A stretch of 17,829 bases of DNA from Lachnospiraceae bacterium (GCA_902363665.1 CABJAW010000031.1:1-17829); one strand, 5' to 3'; numbered from the stretch's first letter, positions 6,283 to 14,822 are shown. Made by a program: numbers and translations. Notes: a model not told the origin generated them from the letters alone.

Positions 6283-6376
6283 CCGCCCACTACTCGCAAT
6301 AGTGAACGGCTGGTGCTAAAAAGTACCAAGTTTTCATCTTATCAAGGGTAGACCGTGTGTTTCTGGCTTTCCCTTT
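6273..6376 (-). ncRNA. Convergent small RNA, putative antitoxin of locus 1
   Basis: The predicted RNA starts near 6375 from the promoter at 6382-6410 and ends at a strong intrinsic terminator. On the minus strand AGCCGTTCACTA pairs with TAGTGGGCGGCT across a short loop (6281-6311), followed by a run of seven T (6273-6279). Its length is about 100 nt. Its last part is antisense to the final codons and 3' hairpin of the peptide mRNA. Its 5' end (GGGAAAGCCAGAAACACACG) copies the 5' end of the peptide mRNA in the same polarity. Base pairing with the toxin mRNA through the 3' overlap, and with a read-through 3' arm, is inferred. Confidence 0.7.
6311..6336 (+). terminator. Weak terminator-like hairpin of the peptide mRNA
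   Basis: GGUGCU (6312-6317) pairs with AGUACC (6322-6327) over an AAAA loop, with TTTT at 6331-6334. It lies after the larger hairpin shared with the convergent RNA. It is weak, so part of the mRNA may run on into the right inverted-repeat arm and stop near 6374-6377. Confidence 0.4.
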
Positions 6377-6381
6377 TCTAT

Positions 6382-6410
6382 ACTATAACACTTCTTTTTT
6401 GATTCTTCAA
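6382..6410 (-). promoter_or_regulatory. Promoter of the convergent RNA, locus 1
   Basis: On the minus strand: -35 TTGAAG (6405-6410), 17-nt spacer, -10 TATAGT (6382-6387). A perfect 7-bp inverted repeat, AACACTT (6388-6394) and AAGTGTT (6410-6416), frames the spacer and could be an operator or a hairpin in read-through RNA from jetD, whose stop codon is at 6417. Confidence 0.75.
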
Positions 6411-6416
6411 GTGTTT

Positions 6417-7808
6417 TCAATTGAACTTATCTGAGACTATATGAAGAAAACGTCTTCCTACCATATCCCCCAGCAGCTCCTCCAGCAGATTCTCCTGATA
6501 CCCGGCCATCTGCTCTTCTTTCACACACCTTGCCGTCCCGCGAAGCAGGGGATGGTGAAGCTGCTCCAGCTTTACCAGACCATTTTCTGTGATGTGTTCT
6601 GCGGAAATGCTCTTCTGATAATCCTCCGGGGACATACGCCAGATCTGAATCCCGTCTCCGAATTTCTGCCACAGCCGGTCGGCAATCCGCATTCCGTCCG
6701 GATCGATATCGCCGCTGTAGTAAATGGATGCGCCGCTTTTTAAAAGCAGCGGAAGCAGTTTCTGCGCTGCCGCGCGTGGCTGGCCGGAGGTGCAAAGCAG
6801 CGTATACGGCAGGATTTTCTCGCCGGTATTTTTCTGTTCGCCCTGCTTTTCCTCACCGCTTTTTATCAGATGGGCCACCAGATAGCTGAAGACCATCTCA
6901 TTCTCCACAATATAAATCCGCTCTCCGAGCGGCTCTGCTCCGGTTACTCCGCGCAGGTTCTCCATCGTGATCACAAAGGGCTGGCGCAGTCTGCAAAACG
7001 CCTCATAAGCAGGATGTGCCTGCTGTCCCAGGTAGAGCAAAAGCCCGAATGCATGCAGACTTGAAGAAACATTGTCCGGCAGGATCCCGGCCTGCTCCAT
7101 CCGCTCACGCCACTCATAGGAATTTTCTGGCAGCTCTGCCTGTTCCAGCCAGCATACTGCCTGTGTCAGAAGCTGGCCGGGCAGCGTTCCACGGTCAAAA
7201 TAATGCGGATTGCCCGAAATATCCGCTGCAAATACGGCAAGTGGAACTTCAAGTTCATCCATGTTTCTTCCTGCCTCCAGCCTTGTAAATGCCTTCGCGA
7301 TATGGCATACCAGCTGTTTTGTCTGCTGCGGGTCTTCGGCGTATTCCCGGTTCAGGATCTGATAACCATACTTTTTTTGTGAAAATGCCGCTTCAAACCA
7401 CCTGACTGCTGCGGACTCCTGGCCTGTTTTTTCAAAAAGAACCGCTGCGGTTTCCTGCCAGAAATCGTTTTTTTCTTTTTCCTTCGTTTCTTTTTGTTCC
7501 TGCCTTGAGCACAACGGCTTTCCAAAGTATTCCTCCAGAAGTGCTTTCAGTTCTATCGGCGCAAACCTTGTTTTCTGCAATCCTGCCTCAAATTCAGAAA
7601 CAGAAAAACGGACCTCTTCCCCATAATATATTTTTCCGGTAATCCCGCCGACTGCGCGGCGTTCTTCTTCTGAAGCGCCGTGCAGCGTGATTTTCCCGGC
7701 TGCCCTTCCGTAGGAGCGCCATTTTTTCCAGAGCTCCCCGAAACAGCGTCGATATTCTTCCCTGCTTTTAAAGTAGGTCGCACATTCCCTATCCTTATTA
7801 TTGTGCAT
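6417..7808 (-). CDS. jetD: Wadjet protein JetD, toprim-domain nuclease (type II)
   Basis: The product has 463 residues from the ATG at 7808, which has GGGAGAG about 9 nt upstream and overlaps the jetC stop by 11 nt; an in-frame ATG at 7829 has no good ribosome site. The C-terminal part carries the topoisomerase VI-A-like toprim fold: IYIVENEMVF (glutamate about residue 302) and YYSGDIDPDGMRIADRL (acidic residues about 367-371). The family (DUF2399/TIGR02679 type) is known as the nuclease subunit of Wadjet, cutting DNA that the JetABC motor has loaded and extruded. The N-terminal region, with the lysine- and glutamate-rich insert around 105-120, is less conserved and probably binds DNA. It is the last gene of the operon. 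No terminator is seen between its stop and the convergent RNA promoter at 6410. Confidence 0.9.
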   Translation of the reverse strand: MHNNKDRECATYFKSREEYRRCFGELWKKWRSYGRAAGKITLHGASEEERRAVGGITGKIYYGEEVRFSVSEFEAGLQKTRFAPIELKALLEEYFGKPLCSRQEQKETKEKEKNDFWQETAAVLFEKTGQESAAVRWFEAAFSQKKYGYQILNREYAEDPQQTKQLVCHIAKAFTRLEAGRNMDELEVPLAVFAADISGNPHYFDRGTLPGQLLTQAVCWLEQAELPENSYEWRERMEQAGILPDNVSSSLHAFGLLLYLGQQAHPAYEAFCRLRQPFVITMENLRGVTGAEPLGERIYIVENEMVFSYLVAHLIKSGEEKQGEQKNTGEKILPYTLLCTSGQPRAAAQKLLPLLLKSGASIYYSGDIDPDGMRIADRLWQKFGDGIQIWRMSPEDYQKSISAEHITENGLVKLEQLHHPLLRGTARCVKEEQMAGYQENLLEELLGDMVGRRFLHIVSDKFN

Positions 7809-10800
7809 CCAACACTCTCTCCCGTCCATTCCACGTGTAACGGATCACAGTTACCGTTTTTGAATTCTGCGGGCGCAGCAGCTCTGCAATCCGCAGTCCT
7901 CTTACCGTATCAAAACAGCCCCACAGTGCCTGTGAATTCATGATGTAATCAAAATCAAGCTTTTCCACAAGCTCAAACATACTGCTGATGTTTTTGTCAT
8001 CGACTCCGGCAAACGCTTCATCGAGCGCTACCATCCTCGGATGATCCTTTCTTTCCGCCTTTTTATACTGTGCGTTCACGGCTGCAAAAAGCGGAACGTA
8101 CATTGCCATCGCCTTTTCACCGCCGCTGAAGCGGTTGAAAGCCGCGTTCGTCAGAAGCTTTTTCGGTTCCTCTCTTCGCTGGAAATACATATGGAATTCA
8201 AACCATTTCCGGTAATCCAGTGCATCTCTTACGAGCTCCATGTAATTGATGATTCCGTTTCCCTCTTCTACCTTCATCTTCTCCATGCGGATCCGGCTGC
8301 GGAAGTGAGCAGCCACCCGTTCAATATCCTCCATCGATAAAAGCGACCGGTCGCGAAGCAAAATCTGCTCCAGCTCGGCGGTGTCAAGCTCGCTGTCATT
8401 TTCCGCCTTGTGCGGCTTCCAGTCCAATGAGAAGCTCAGTCCCATCGAGGTGTCCATCGCTTTCATAAGGTTTGACATATCCGTCACCCACTTCCGGCTC
8501 TCTGCGATCCGGTCTGTCAGCTGCTGGCTGATTGTCTGTGAAAGGATATCCTCAAACAGCTCCCGGTCTTTCTTCTGGATCAACAGCTCTGTCTCATCGA
8601 TTGCTGCCTTTAAAATCTTGTAAAATTCCTCCAGATAAACCTTCTTACCGTTCCAGACGGATACGACGCGCACACGACTGCGCAGTGCGCTGCCGCCCTC
8701 TTCCCCGTCTGGCTGTGCCGCCTCAAAGCAGTTTTCCACGGAAGTTCCGTAATTGATCAGGCTTCCATTGTGTTTCTGATAGACCTGCAGAAGCGAATTC
8801 AGCAGTTCACCGGATTCTCTGTTTTTGTCACTCTCCCGGAGAAAACCTGCCGCCATTTTGGCACATTCCGGCAGTGATCTGCCCTCACGGTCCAGTACAA
8901 GCTTCAGAGAAAGCTCTTCCTCAAAATACGTTCGGAGATTTGTCTCTGTCTCAATTTTCCGCTGCAGCTCTTCCTTTCTCTTCGGCTCCTCTCTTTCCAG
9001 ACGATTCAGACGGTCTGCAAATACTGCGAGTCCTTCGCGCAAAGAAGCAGTATCTCTTTCTATCTGTTTCAGTTCTTCGCGCAGCTCCTTCAGCCGATTT
9101 GCCTTTTCCGCAATATCCGGCCGGCTTAAGTAGTCTTCGTACTGGCGGATCTGAATCTCACACTCTTTTCTTTTTGTCGTATAGCCGCGTTTTTCGACGA
9201 ACGCATCATCCAGCTGCTGCTCATCGCGTTCCATTGCATCCCGTTTCAGCGCAGCATTGTTTTGTTCTGTTGCCATCTGCAGCACGTTCTGGCGGATTTC
9301 CTGCCAGATACGGCGATACTCGCCCGCTGCATCCAGCGCCTCCTCATACGCTTTCTCTGTCCTGCCATAAGGGAACGGCGTGCACTTTTTCAGCATTACC
9401 TGATATTTCTGATTTTTTCTCTCACCGGCTTCTCTTTCCTGCGTCTCCTTCTGGTCACGCAGAGTTCTGGCCATCTCAGCCGCAAATATGCACTGACGCT
9501 CCAGCTCCAGTGCACCATTGATTCCTGAAAATCCCGGTATTTTCCGGTATTCCTCCAGCAGCATTGCAAGCGCGCCTGTGATTTCTGCGATTTCCTCTTC
9601 TGCGCCCTGCACAAATGCTTCCAGTTCGCGCTGCAGCTCTTCCAGTTCATGGATTTTCTGTTCTTTCCGGCGCGCCCTTGCAAGTGTTCCGATAAACTCC
9701 GCTTCGCCGCTTTTCTCTGCGCGCCCAACCAGCATGCCCTGCCGGAACCATCCATCCGTTCCCAGATAAATGCCATTTCCGTTTTCTTCCTTATATAGAT
9801 TGCTCAAAATGCAGCCGACCATTTCTTTCAGTGCGGGATCCAGTGCTTCACTGATCTGCAGACCGTCAAATGCCGAGCTTCCTTTTTTCCATGCAGATAA
9901 AACCGTGTCCTGAAACTCCGGGTATTTTCTGCGGATAACCCCAAAATCTGCCGCTGAAACGACGAGCGCATCCAGGATTCCTGCCCTTTGCAGCTGTGCC
10001 TCCAGCCTTACACAATCTGCATCGTCCAGCTTTGCTGAAAATTCCACCGTTTTATAAAACGGCACCGCTGTGATTCCCATTTCCTGCAGTATGCGCCTCG
10101 TCTGCTCCGTCTGCGGATCACGCTCCGGTTCCAGCTCCGGCTGGTTTAAAATGCGAAGCAATTCCTCGCCGATCTCTTCCAGGCGTTTCTTCTCTGTTTT
10201 CCATTCCTGCTCTTTTACGGCCTTTTTATCCAGTAACAACGCTCTCTGTACATCGTAATCGTCCCGAAGCAGCTCCTGAATCGCGCCTGCATCCTCCACG
10301 GATCGGTATTCCTGAATCATCTGCTCTGCTTTTTTCAGCACTTCCTGTTTTGGATGCCACCATTTTGCACTTTTTTCTGTTTCAAAAAGAGTCACGATCC
10401 ACTGGTCAATGCTTAAATTTACCGCTTCCTGTGCCTGCTCCAGCTCCTGCTCTTTTCTGGCGCTTTCCTTTCTGCACTGCTCCAGCTCGCTTAAAACCTC
10501 ATCATACGCTGCCGACATGACTTCATACTGCGCAATCGCCCTGCGGCACTCTTCCAGCTGGCGCCTCAGTGCATCCAGCTCTTTTCCAATTTCGTCACGC
10601 GCAAAGCCTGTAGCTTCCCCGATGCTTCTCATCGCGGCTTCATGCTGCTCCCACTGCAGAATTTCCTGCTGCTCCAGAAGCTCCTCCTGCTGTTCCTGCA
10701 GCTCCTGACGCTTTTGCTCCAGACGATCTTCTATCTCCCTCAGCTGCTGCTCCGCTTCCCAGATCCGCTCTTTGTACTCCTGAATCTTCGACTCCCACCG

Positions 10801-11856
10801 TGCTTCTTTTTGGGCTGCCTCGTCCCTCTGTGTTTTCGCATAATCCAGCTTCCGGTCTATTTCTTCCAGATCCAGATCCAAAAGTCCGTTTCGCTCTGTT
10901 TCCGCAAGCTGTTTTCGCTCTTCCAGCGCGTTCAGCCTGTCGGTGCTTTCTTTCTGGCGCTCTTTTGTTTCTTTTATTTCCTGCTCCTGCTTTTCCAGCT
11001 GCTGCTGCATGCCGGAAACTTCCTGTCTTTTCGCCATATATGCCTGCGCCTTTTTTGCAAGCATGTATTGATTGTACCTTGTATACTCATTCCGAATAAT
11101 CTTCACGTCATCAAATGCACGGTTCAGCATTTCCAGGCTGTCCTGAATCTCATCCATTTTTTCCATGGCATCGACCATCGCACGCAGATCCTCATCCGTC
11201 AATGTCTGCAGCGAATCATTCAAAATCTCATATACCTTTGTCGGTTTGAATTCCTTGGAAAGCTTCGGCGCCCGCACCTTTACCAGCAGCCGGATAAACT
11301 GTTCGTACTGCTCTGCCTTGCGGAATCCGAAAATATGCTGGTTTACCAGCTTTTTATACTCGCTCTGGCTGTCAGTAAAGAGATTTTCCTCTCCAAGTAC
11401 CGCTTTCACTTCGCGCTTATCAAGCGGAATCCGGCTGGAGCCGATTTCTTTGTACAAATGCAGATCTGTTCCGATCCTGCTTCCGTCCAATAAAAGAAAG
11501 CCCCAGAAATCCATTGGTTTCCCGCGCTTTGCCCTCTGTCCGATGCCGATCGTCCGGTATTCGTCCGACTCTTCCTTTTTAAATTCCAGATACAGATAGC
11601 CGGTCGCCTCGTCTCTTCCCTCTTCGCCAAGGAAATAGTATTCCATTCTCCGGTCGCTGGAGCCAAACGGATCCAGGCGACTTGGTGTACGGTCACCATC
11701 TAATACAAATGGAATAAAACTCTGCGTTGTGATTGACTTACCGGAGCCATTCTGTCCACGCAAAAGCAGCTTTCCGTCTTCAAATTCGAAATCCTCTTCA
11801 TCGTACAGCCAGAAATTGACAAAACCGATGCGGTTCATCTTCCAGCGATTGTTCAT
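7798..11856 (-). CDS. jetC: Wadjet protein JetC, SMC-like ATPase (type II, MukB/MksB-like)
   Basis: The protein has 1352 residues from the ATG at 11856, which has GGGAGG 8 nt upstream; an in-frame ATG at 11913 would start inside an inverted repeat and has no ribosome site. The Walker A motif GQNGSGKS is at residues 34-41. Long charged Glu/Lys/Gln-rich coiled coils (about 250-490 and 840-1000) flank a globular hinge-like middle. The C-terminus has the ABC signature FSGGEKAMA (about 1243-1251) and Walker B MVALDEAFAGVDD (about 1275-1287). This is the TIGR02680 type of SMC ATPase. It forms the DNA-loop-extruding motor with the JetA kleisin and JetB KITE subunits, which recognises circular plasmid DNA. 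All catalytic motifs are intact. It follows jetB after a 181-nt gap and overlaps jetD. Confidence 0.95.
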   Translation of the reverse strand: MNNRWKMNRIGFVNFWLYDEEDFEFEDGKLLLRGQNGSGKSITTQSFIPFVLDGDRTPSRLDPFGSSDRRMEYYFLGEEGRDEATGYLYLEFKKEESDEYRTIGIGQRAKRGKPMDFWGFLLLDGSRIGTDLHLYKEIGSSRIPLDKREVKAVLGEENLFTDSQSEYKKLVNQHIFGFRKAEQYEQFIRLLVKVRAPKLSKEFKPTKVYEILNDSLQTLTDEDLRAMVDAMEKMDEIQDSLEMLNRAFDDVKIIRNEYTRYNQYMLAKKAQAYMAKRQEVSGMQQQLEKQEQEIKETKERQKESTDRLNALEERKQLAETERNGLLDLDLEEIDRKLDYAKTQRDEAAQKEARWESKIQEYKERIWEAEQQLREIEDRLEQKRQELQEQQEELLEQQEILQWEQHEAAMRSIGEATGFARDEIGKELDALRRQLEECRRAIAQYEVMSAAYDEVLSELEQCRKESARKEQELEQAQEAVNLSIDQWIVTLFETEKSAKWWHPKQEVLKKAEQMIQEYRSVEDAGAIQELLRDDYDVQRALLLDKKAVKEQEWKTEKKRLEEIGEELLRILNQPELEPERDPQTEQTRRILQEMGITAVPFYKTVEFSAKLDDADCVRLEAQLQRAGILDALVVSAADFGVIRRKYPEFQDTVLSAWKKGSSAFDGLQISEALDPALKEMVGCILSNLYKEENGNGIYLGTDGWFRQGMLVGRAEKSGEAEFIGTLARARRKEQKIHELEELQRELEAFVQGAEEEIAEITGALAMLLEEYRKIPGFSGINGALELERQCIFAAEMARTLRDQKETQEREAGERKNQKYQVMLKKCTPFPYGRTEKAYEEALDAAGEYRRIWQEIRQNVLQMATEQNNAALKRDAMERDEQQLDDAFVEKRGYTTKRKECEIQIRQYEDYLSRPDIAEKANRLKELREELKQIERDTASLREGLAVFADRLNRLEREEPKRKEELQRKIETETNLRTYFEEELSLKLVLDREGRSLPECAKMAAGFLRESDKNRESGELLNSLLQVYQKHNGSLINYGTSVENCFEAAQPDGEEGGSALRSRVRVVSVWNGKKVYLEEFYKILKAAIDETELLIQKKDRELFEDILSQTISQQLTDRIAESRKWVTDMSNLMKAMDTSMGLSFSLDWKPHKAENDSELDTAELEQILLRDRSLLSMEDIERVAAHFRSRIRMEKMKVEEGNGIINYMELVRDALDYRKWFEFHMYFQRREEPKKLLTNAAFNRFSGGEKAMAMYVPLFAAVNAQYKKAERKDHPRMVALDEAFAGVDDKNISSMFELVEKLDFDYIMNSQALWGCFDTVRGLRIAELLRPQNSKTVTVIRYTWNGRERVLDAQ

Positions 11857-11895
11857 CTTCTTTTCCTCCCGTTTGTAAGCCTCCCGTGCCTGTTC

Positions 11896-11939
11896 CAAAC
11901 CAGAGTCTGACATGTCAGCAACATGCTGACTCTGGTTTG
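11896..11939. repeat. 12-bp inverted repeat upstream of jetC
   Basis: CAAACCAGAGTC (11896-11907) and GACTCTGGTTTG (11928-11939) form a perfect stem around a 20-nt loop that itself contains the palindrome TGACATGTCA (11908-11917). It lies 40 bp before the jetC start. No T run follows on either strand, so it is not a classical terminator. It may be an mRNA-stabilising or processing stem, or a protein-binding site setting jetC level apart from jetA and jetB. Confidence 0.7.
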
Positions 11940-12014
11940 CCTCGGATCAGTATGAGATACCGTTTTCTATCCGCCCAATACTGTTATTTATTTTCCCGTC
12001 TGCAATTCACTTCA

Positions 12015-12030
12015 CCACCTGTAGAGGTGG
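12015..12030. repeat. Small hairpin after jetB
   Basis: CCACCT (12015-12020) and AGGTGG (12025-12030) form a perfect 6-bp stem with a 4-nt loop, 8 bp beyond the jetB stop. It could partly attenuate transcription into jetC, though it lacks a T run. Confidence 0.45.
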
Positions 12031-12037
12031 AATTCGG

Positions 12038-13183
12038 TTATGAAGCCGGATTTCCGGTATCTCCCTCAAAGTCATCCGGATAAACTCCGGTCAGTCTGCC
12101 AACGGCCGGCGGCAAAATCACCTGATGCTCCACCTGCCTCAGCATCATCCAGTTTTTCATATATTCTGTCACTGTCTGCAGCAGCTTTTCCTCTTCCATT
12201 TCACGGAACTCTTTGCTCCAGCCACTCTTCCACTGTTTCCGGCAGGAAAATAACAGATCTGCAAATTCCTCATCGGTCAGATAAATGCACTCATCCTCTC
12301 GTTTTTGCAGCCTCCCTTTTTCAAGCTCTTCCCGGATCCTTCCGCACAGCAAAAGCACAAGCTCCGGCAGCATCGCATCTCTTGGATGCACTGCGCCGTA
12401 GCAGTCATCCTCATCCAGCGTCAGGCAGGCCATATTTTTGTAGATATCCAGATTTCCGCCCAGATTTTCCCCGAGATATTTTGCCACCCACTGGCGCTGA
12501 TTTTTGAGATAATAAGCATCGGCATCCTCGTTTCCATCCCAGTACATCACCGGGCAGACCGCAAGCTGCCGGTAAACGCGGTTGATGCGCATGGCTCCTC
12601 TGTTTTGCTCGACCTCATCGAAATCTGCCGTCTCAAAATCCCGCCATGACTTATATCCGGAAATATCCACCGGAAAGCTGCTTGCAAAGTACCTGGAATA
12701 CCCCGTATTTTCGTACAGTACCTCCTGTCCGGCCTCCGTACTGAAGGCCTCGCTTTGCCCTTCATAAACACGGAGCATCTGCAGCTTTTCCATATATAAA
12801 AGAACACGCACCAGTGATTTTCTCTGTGCAAAAGAGGTCCAGTCAACCGTCATATACTCAGACAGCCGTGCCTCCACATAAGAAATCAGCTCCGAGAGCA
12901 GAAACTGCTTCTGCTCCTCCATATCCTCCAGGTACATCAGCACAATGCACAAAATACAGTAATCTCTGATGTCTGTAAATTCCTGGATTCCCATAAACGG
13001 CTCTGCATGAGCCGGTTTCTTTTCCAGCTTCAGCAGATGCTCCGTATGAACCAGCTTCCATCCGAGCTGCTCCCGGACAAAGCGCTGAAACTTCGGAATA
13101 TCCCGTTTGACCTTATAGTAGCTTTCTCTGTCCGTATCGCGGCAGATCCAGAATTGCTCAAATAATGTTCTGATCTCGTTCAT
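12038..13183 (-). CDS. jetB: Wadjet protein JetB, MukE/KITE-like subunit (type II)
   Basis: The protein has 381 residues and no transmembrane segment. The N-terminal stretch IPKFQRFVREQLGWKLVHT followed by LLKLEKKPAHAEPFMGIQEF and DYCILCIVLMYLEDMEEQ is typical of the TIGR02678/DUF2398 family. That family supplies the paired winged-helix (KITE) subunit of type II Wadjet and is much longer than type I JetB. The middle part includes RSLVRVLLYMEKL and YSRYFASSFPVDISG; the C-terminal part has a basic, tryptophan-rich segment (CRKQWKSGWSKEF). Its start overlaps the jetA stop by 4 nt (ATGA), so translation is coupled. Its role is to bridge the JetA kleisin and the JetC heads; this is known for the family and not visible in the sequence. 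Confidence 0.9.
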   Translation of the reverse strand: MNEIRTLFEQFWICRDTDRESYYKVKRDIPKFQRFVREQLGWKLVHTEHLLKLEKKPAHAEPFMGIQEFTDIRDYCILCIVLMYLEDMEEQKQFLLSELISYVEARLSEYMTVDWTSFAQRKSLVRVLLYMEKLQMLRVYEGQSEAFSTEAGQEVLYENTGYSRYFASSFPVDISGYKSWRDFETADFDEVEQNRGAMRINRVYRQLAVCPVMYWDGNEDADAYYLKNQRQWVAKYLGENLGGNLDIYKNMACLTLDEDDCYGAVHPRDAMLPELVLLLCGRIREELEKGRLQKREDECIYLTDEEFADLLFSCRKQWKSGWSKEFREMEEEKLLQTVTEYMKNWMMLRQVEHQVILPPAVGRLTGVYPDDFEGDTGNPAS

Positions 13184-14655
13184 ACTTCTTTAAACTCCAA
13201 TACAAATGACGGCATCACCAGATCGCCGTCCTCACACTTCAGCACGCAGTTTCCTTTTTTGCGGATCATCCGGTATTCCTGTCCGTATTCTGTCCTCCCA
13301 AGCTTCTGTGAGCTCATATTCGCCTGCGCGATCCACTGCAGAAAAACGGTGCGCGTTTCCGCTGAGATGATCTCCTGAATCTCCGAAAAAATAATTCTGT
13401 CTTCCTTAATATAATGCAGCACGATTTCCTTTTGCCGCCTCGCCTTGCTCAGATACACCTGACGCTGCATCAGCTTCTCCATCGATTTGTCTTCAAATCC
13501 CCGTTTTTCTTTCTTTTCCCGGTAGCTTCTCGTATGCGGCTTCAGCAAAAAGGAAGCAGGCTCTTCCCCGTAAACACTGCTATTGATCGAGTCCTCTTCG
13601 CGCGGCACGATCGTCTTAAAATGCTGGATTTTCTGTACGCCAAACACATGCGCCGATACTCTCCTGGCCTCATCGAGATCCTCGCACGCCAAAAACAGCT
13701 CAAGAAACTTTTTATATTCATTTTTTCTGCTGACTCCCATATTCTGGATCTGCACAAGCAGCGCCGCATTCTGAAGAATGCTTCGGATCACATCATTCGT
13801 AATTCGAAGTACCTTCTTACATTCACACTCCCGTTTTTCCGAGTCAAGGAACCAGTTTTTCAAGGATTCCCATTTCCCCATCACATTTTCACGGATGCCT
13901 GCTTCTGCGTTTTTCTGCATTTCCAGCATGGCGTGTGGAATCTCCAGTTCGCTGCGCACCACCTTTTCCAGAAGCTTCTCCTCCATAAGCGCCTCATTTT
14001 TCCGAAGCGTCTGCTCGATCCGTCTTGAGTGGCGCTGCATTTCTTGAACAAATTCTTTCAAATACGTAACAAATTTGTCCTTATGCGTGACAAATTCAAT
14101 CGATTTCATCAGCTGCTCCGATTTTCCGGAGTAAAAATCCCGCAGATAGTCCTGATAATTCTGATTCAGTCGTTTAAAATCCTCCTGCAAAAGATTCCAC
14201 CATTCGTTCACTTCCTTCAGTGACGCCTGCTCCATTTCCGGCGCCTCCTCAAGGCTCTTTTCCAGACGGACAAAAAAATTGGTGGAAAGACTCCCCGATT
14301 CCAGAAAAATATTTTCCAGCCGAACCGTCAGACGTTCAATTTCCACCGCATATTCCGACATCGAATATTGATACTGTTTATTTTTATAGTCCGCAATCGT
14401 ATAAACTCTCCCCGGATCCTGAATCGGAGTCAGATTTTTCCATTTCACCAGTGCCTCCAGATCCAAAACCAGCTGCTCCATCGTGTAATCCGAAAATTGT
14501 TCCTCTTTTTTCAGAAGCTCCAGCACATCTTCTTTGTAAAGCTGAAAGTTCATTTTCTCATATTCACGGTAAAAGCAGCGCATGATCTGACGATAGACCG
14601 GTGCGTTTGGAACGGAAAGATAGGAAGTTTCATTGATCGGTTCTAAGTAGTGCAT
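13180..14655 (-). CDS. jetA: Wadjet protein JetA, kleisin/MukF-like subunit (type II)
   Basis: This 491-residue protein is the first gene of the Wadjet operon. The N-terminus (SVPNAPVYRQIMRCFYREYEKMNFQLYKEDVLELL) and the following winged-helix-like segment (DLEALVKWKNLTPIQDPGRVYTIADY) are characteristic of the TIGR02677/DUF2397 family. A long helical middle (about 90-290) with heptad-like charged and hydrophobic spacing fits the kleisin coiled part, and the C-terminus holds a second small domain (about 420-490). In family models it closes the JetC ring as MukF does for MukB. The ATG at 14655 has AAAGGA 4 nt upstream. The four proteins are intact and collinear, so the system is probably functional. 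Confidence 0.9.
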   Translation of the reverse strand: MHYLEPINETSYLSVPNAPVYRQIMRCFYREYEKMNFQLYKEDVLELLKKEEQFSDYTMEQLVLDLEALVKWKNLTPIQDPGRVYTIADYKNKQYQYSMSEYAVEIERLTVRLENIFLESGSLSTNFFVRLEKSLEEAPEMEQASLKEVNEWWNLLQEDFKRLNQNYQDYLRDFYSGKSEQLMKSIEFVTHKDKFVTYLKEFVQEMQRHSRRIEQTLRKNEALMEEKLLEKVVRSELEIPHAMLEMQKNAEAGIRENVMGKWESLKNWFLDSEKRECECKKVLRITNDVIRSILQNAALLVQIQNMGVSRKNEYKKFLELFLACEDLDEARRVSAHVFGVQKIQHFKTIVPREEDSINSSVYGEEPASFLLKPHTRSYREKKEKRGFEDKSMEKLMQRQVYLSKARRQKEIVLHYIKEDRIIFSEIQEIISAETRTVFLQWIAQANMSSQKLGRTEYGQEYRMIRKKGNCVLKCEDGDLVMPSFVLEFKEV

Positions 14656-14799
14656 GGCATCCTTTCCAGCTTGTACAATTCAGCAAAACAGATCAGTAAA
14701 ACGGAAAACCATTCATTTCAGTATATAAAAACAGCTGATCTTTTTATGTTTCTGCTATTCTGTATTGCAAATCTTTGCTTTGATTCTTACTATGATACT

Positions 14800-14822
14800 A
14801 GGGGCAAAATACCTTTGCCCCT
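14800..14822. promoter_or_regulatory. Palindrome just after the jet promoter, candidate operator or leader hairpin
   Basis: AGGGGCAAA (14800-14808) and TTTGCCCCT (14814-14822) form a perfect 9-bp inverted repeat with a 5-nt centre. It begins about 20 bp downstream of the -10 box of the jet promoter, so a bound protein would block initiation or early elongation. There is no T run on the jet strand. Confidence 0.55.

Larger units (their letters stand above)
6112..6372. repeat. Inverted repeats flanking small-peptide locus 1
   Basis: The left arm (6112-6145) begins GGAAAGTCAGAA and ends CGGTCTACCCT. The right arm (6345-6372), read on the minus strand, begins GGAAAGCCAGAAACACA and ends CGGTCTACCCT. 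Apart from a 6-7 nt insertion in the left arm they are nearly identical. Because the two RNAs of the locus converge, both start with this same sequence. A long sense transcript would carry both arms and could close into a panhandle. After the right arm the plus strand has TTTT (6374-6377), a possible end point. Confidence 0.8.

Noticed and set aside
7798..14655. Many long plus-strand frames opposite the jet genes
   Set aside because: They are shadows of strongly coding minus-strand genes, lack ribosome sites and have low-complexity Ser/Leu/Phe-rich products.
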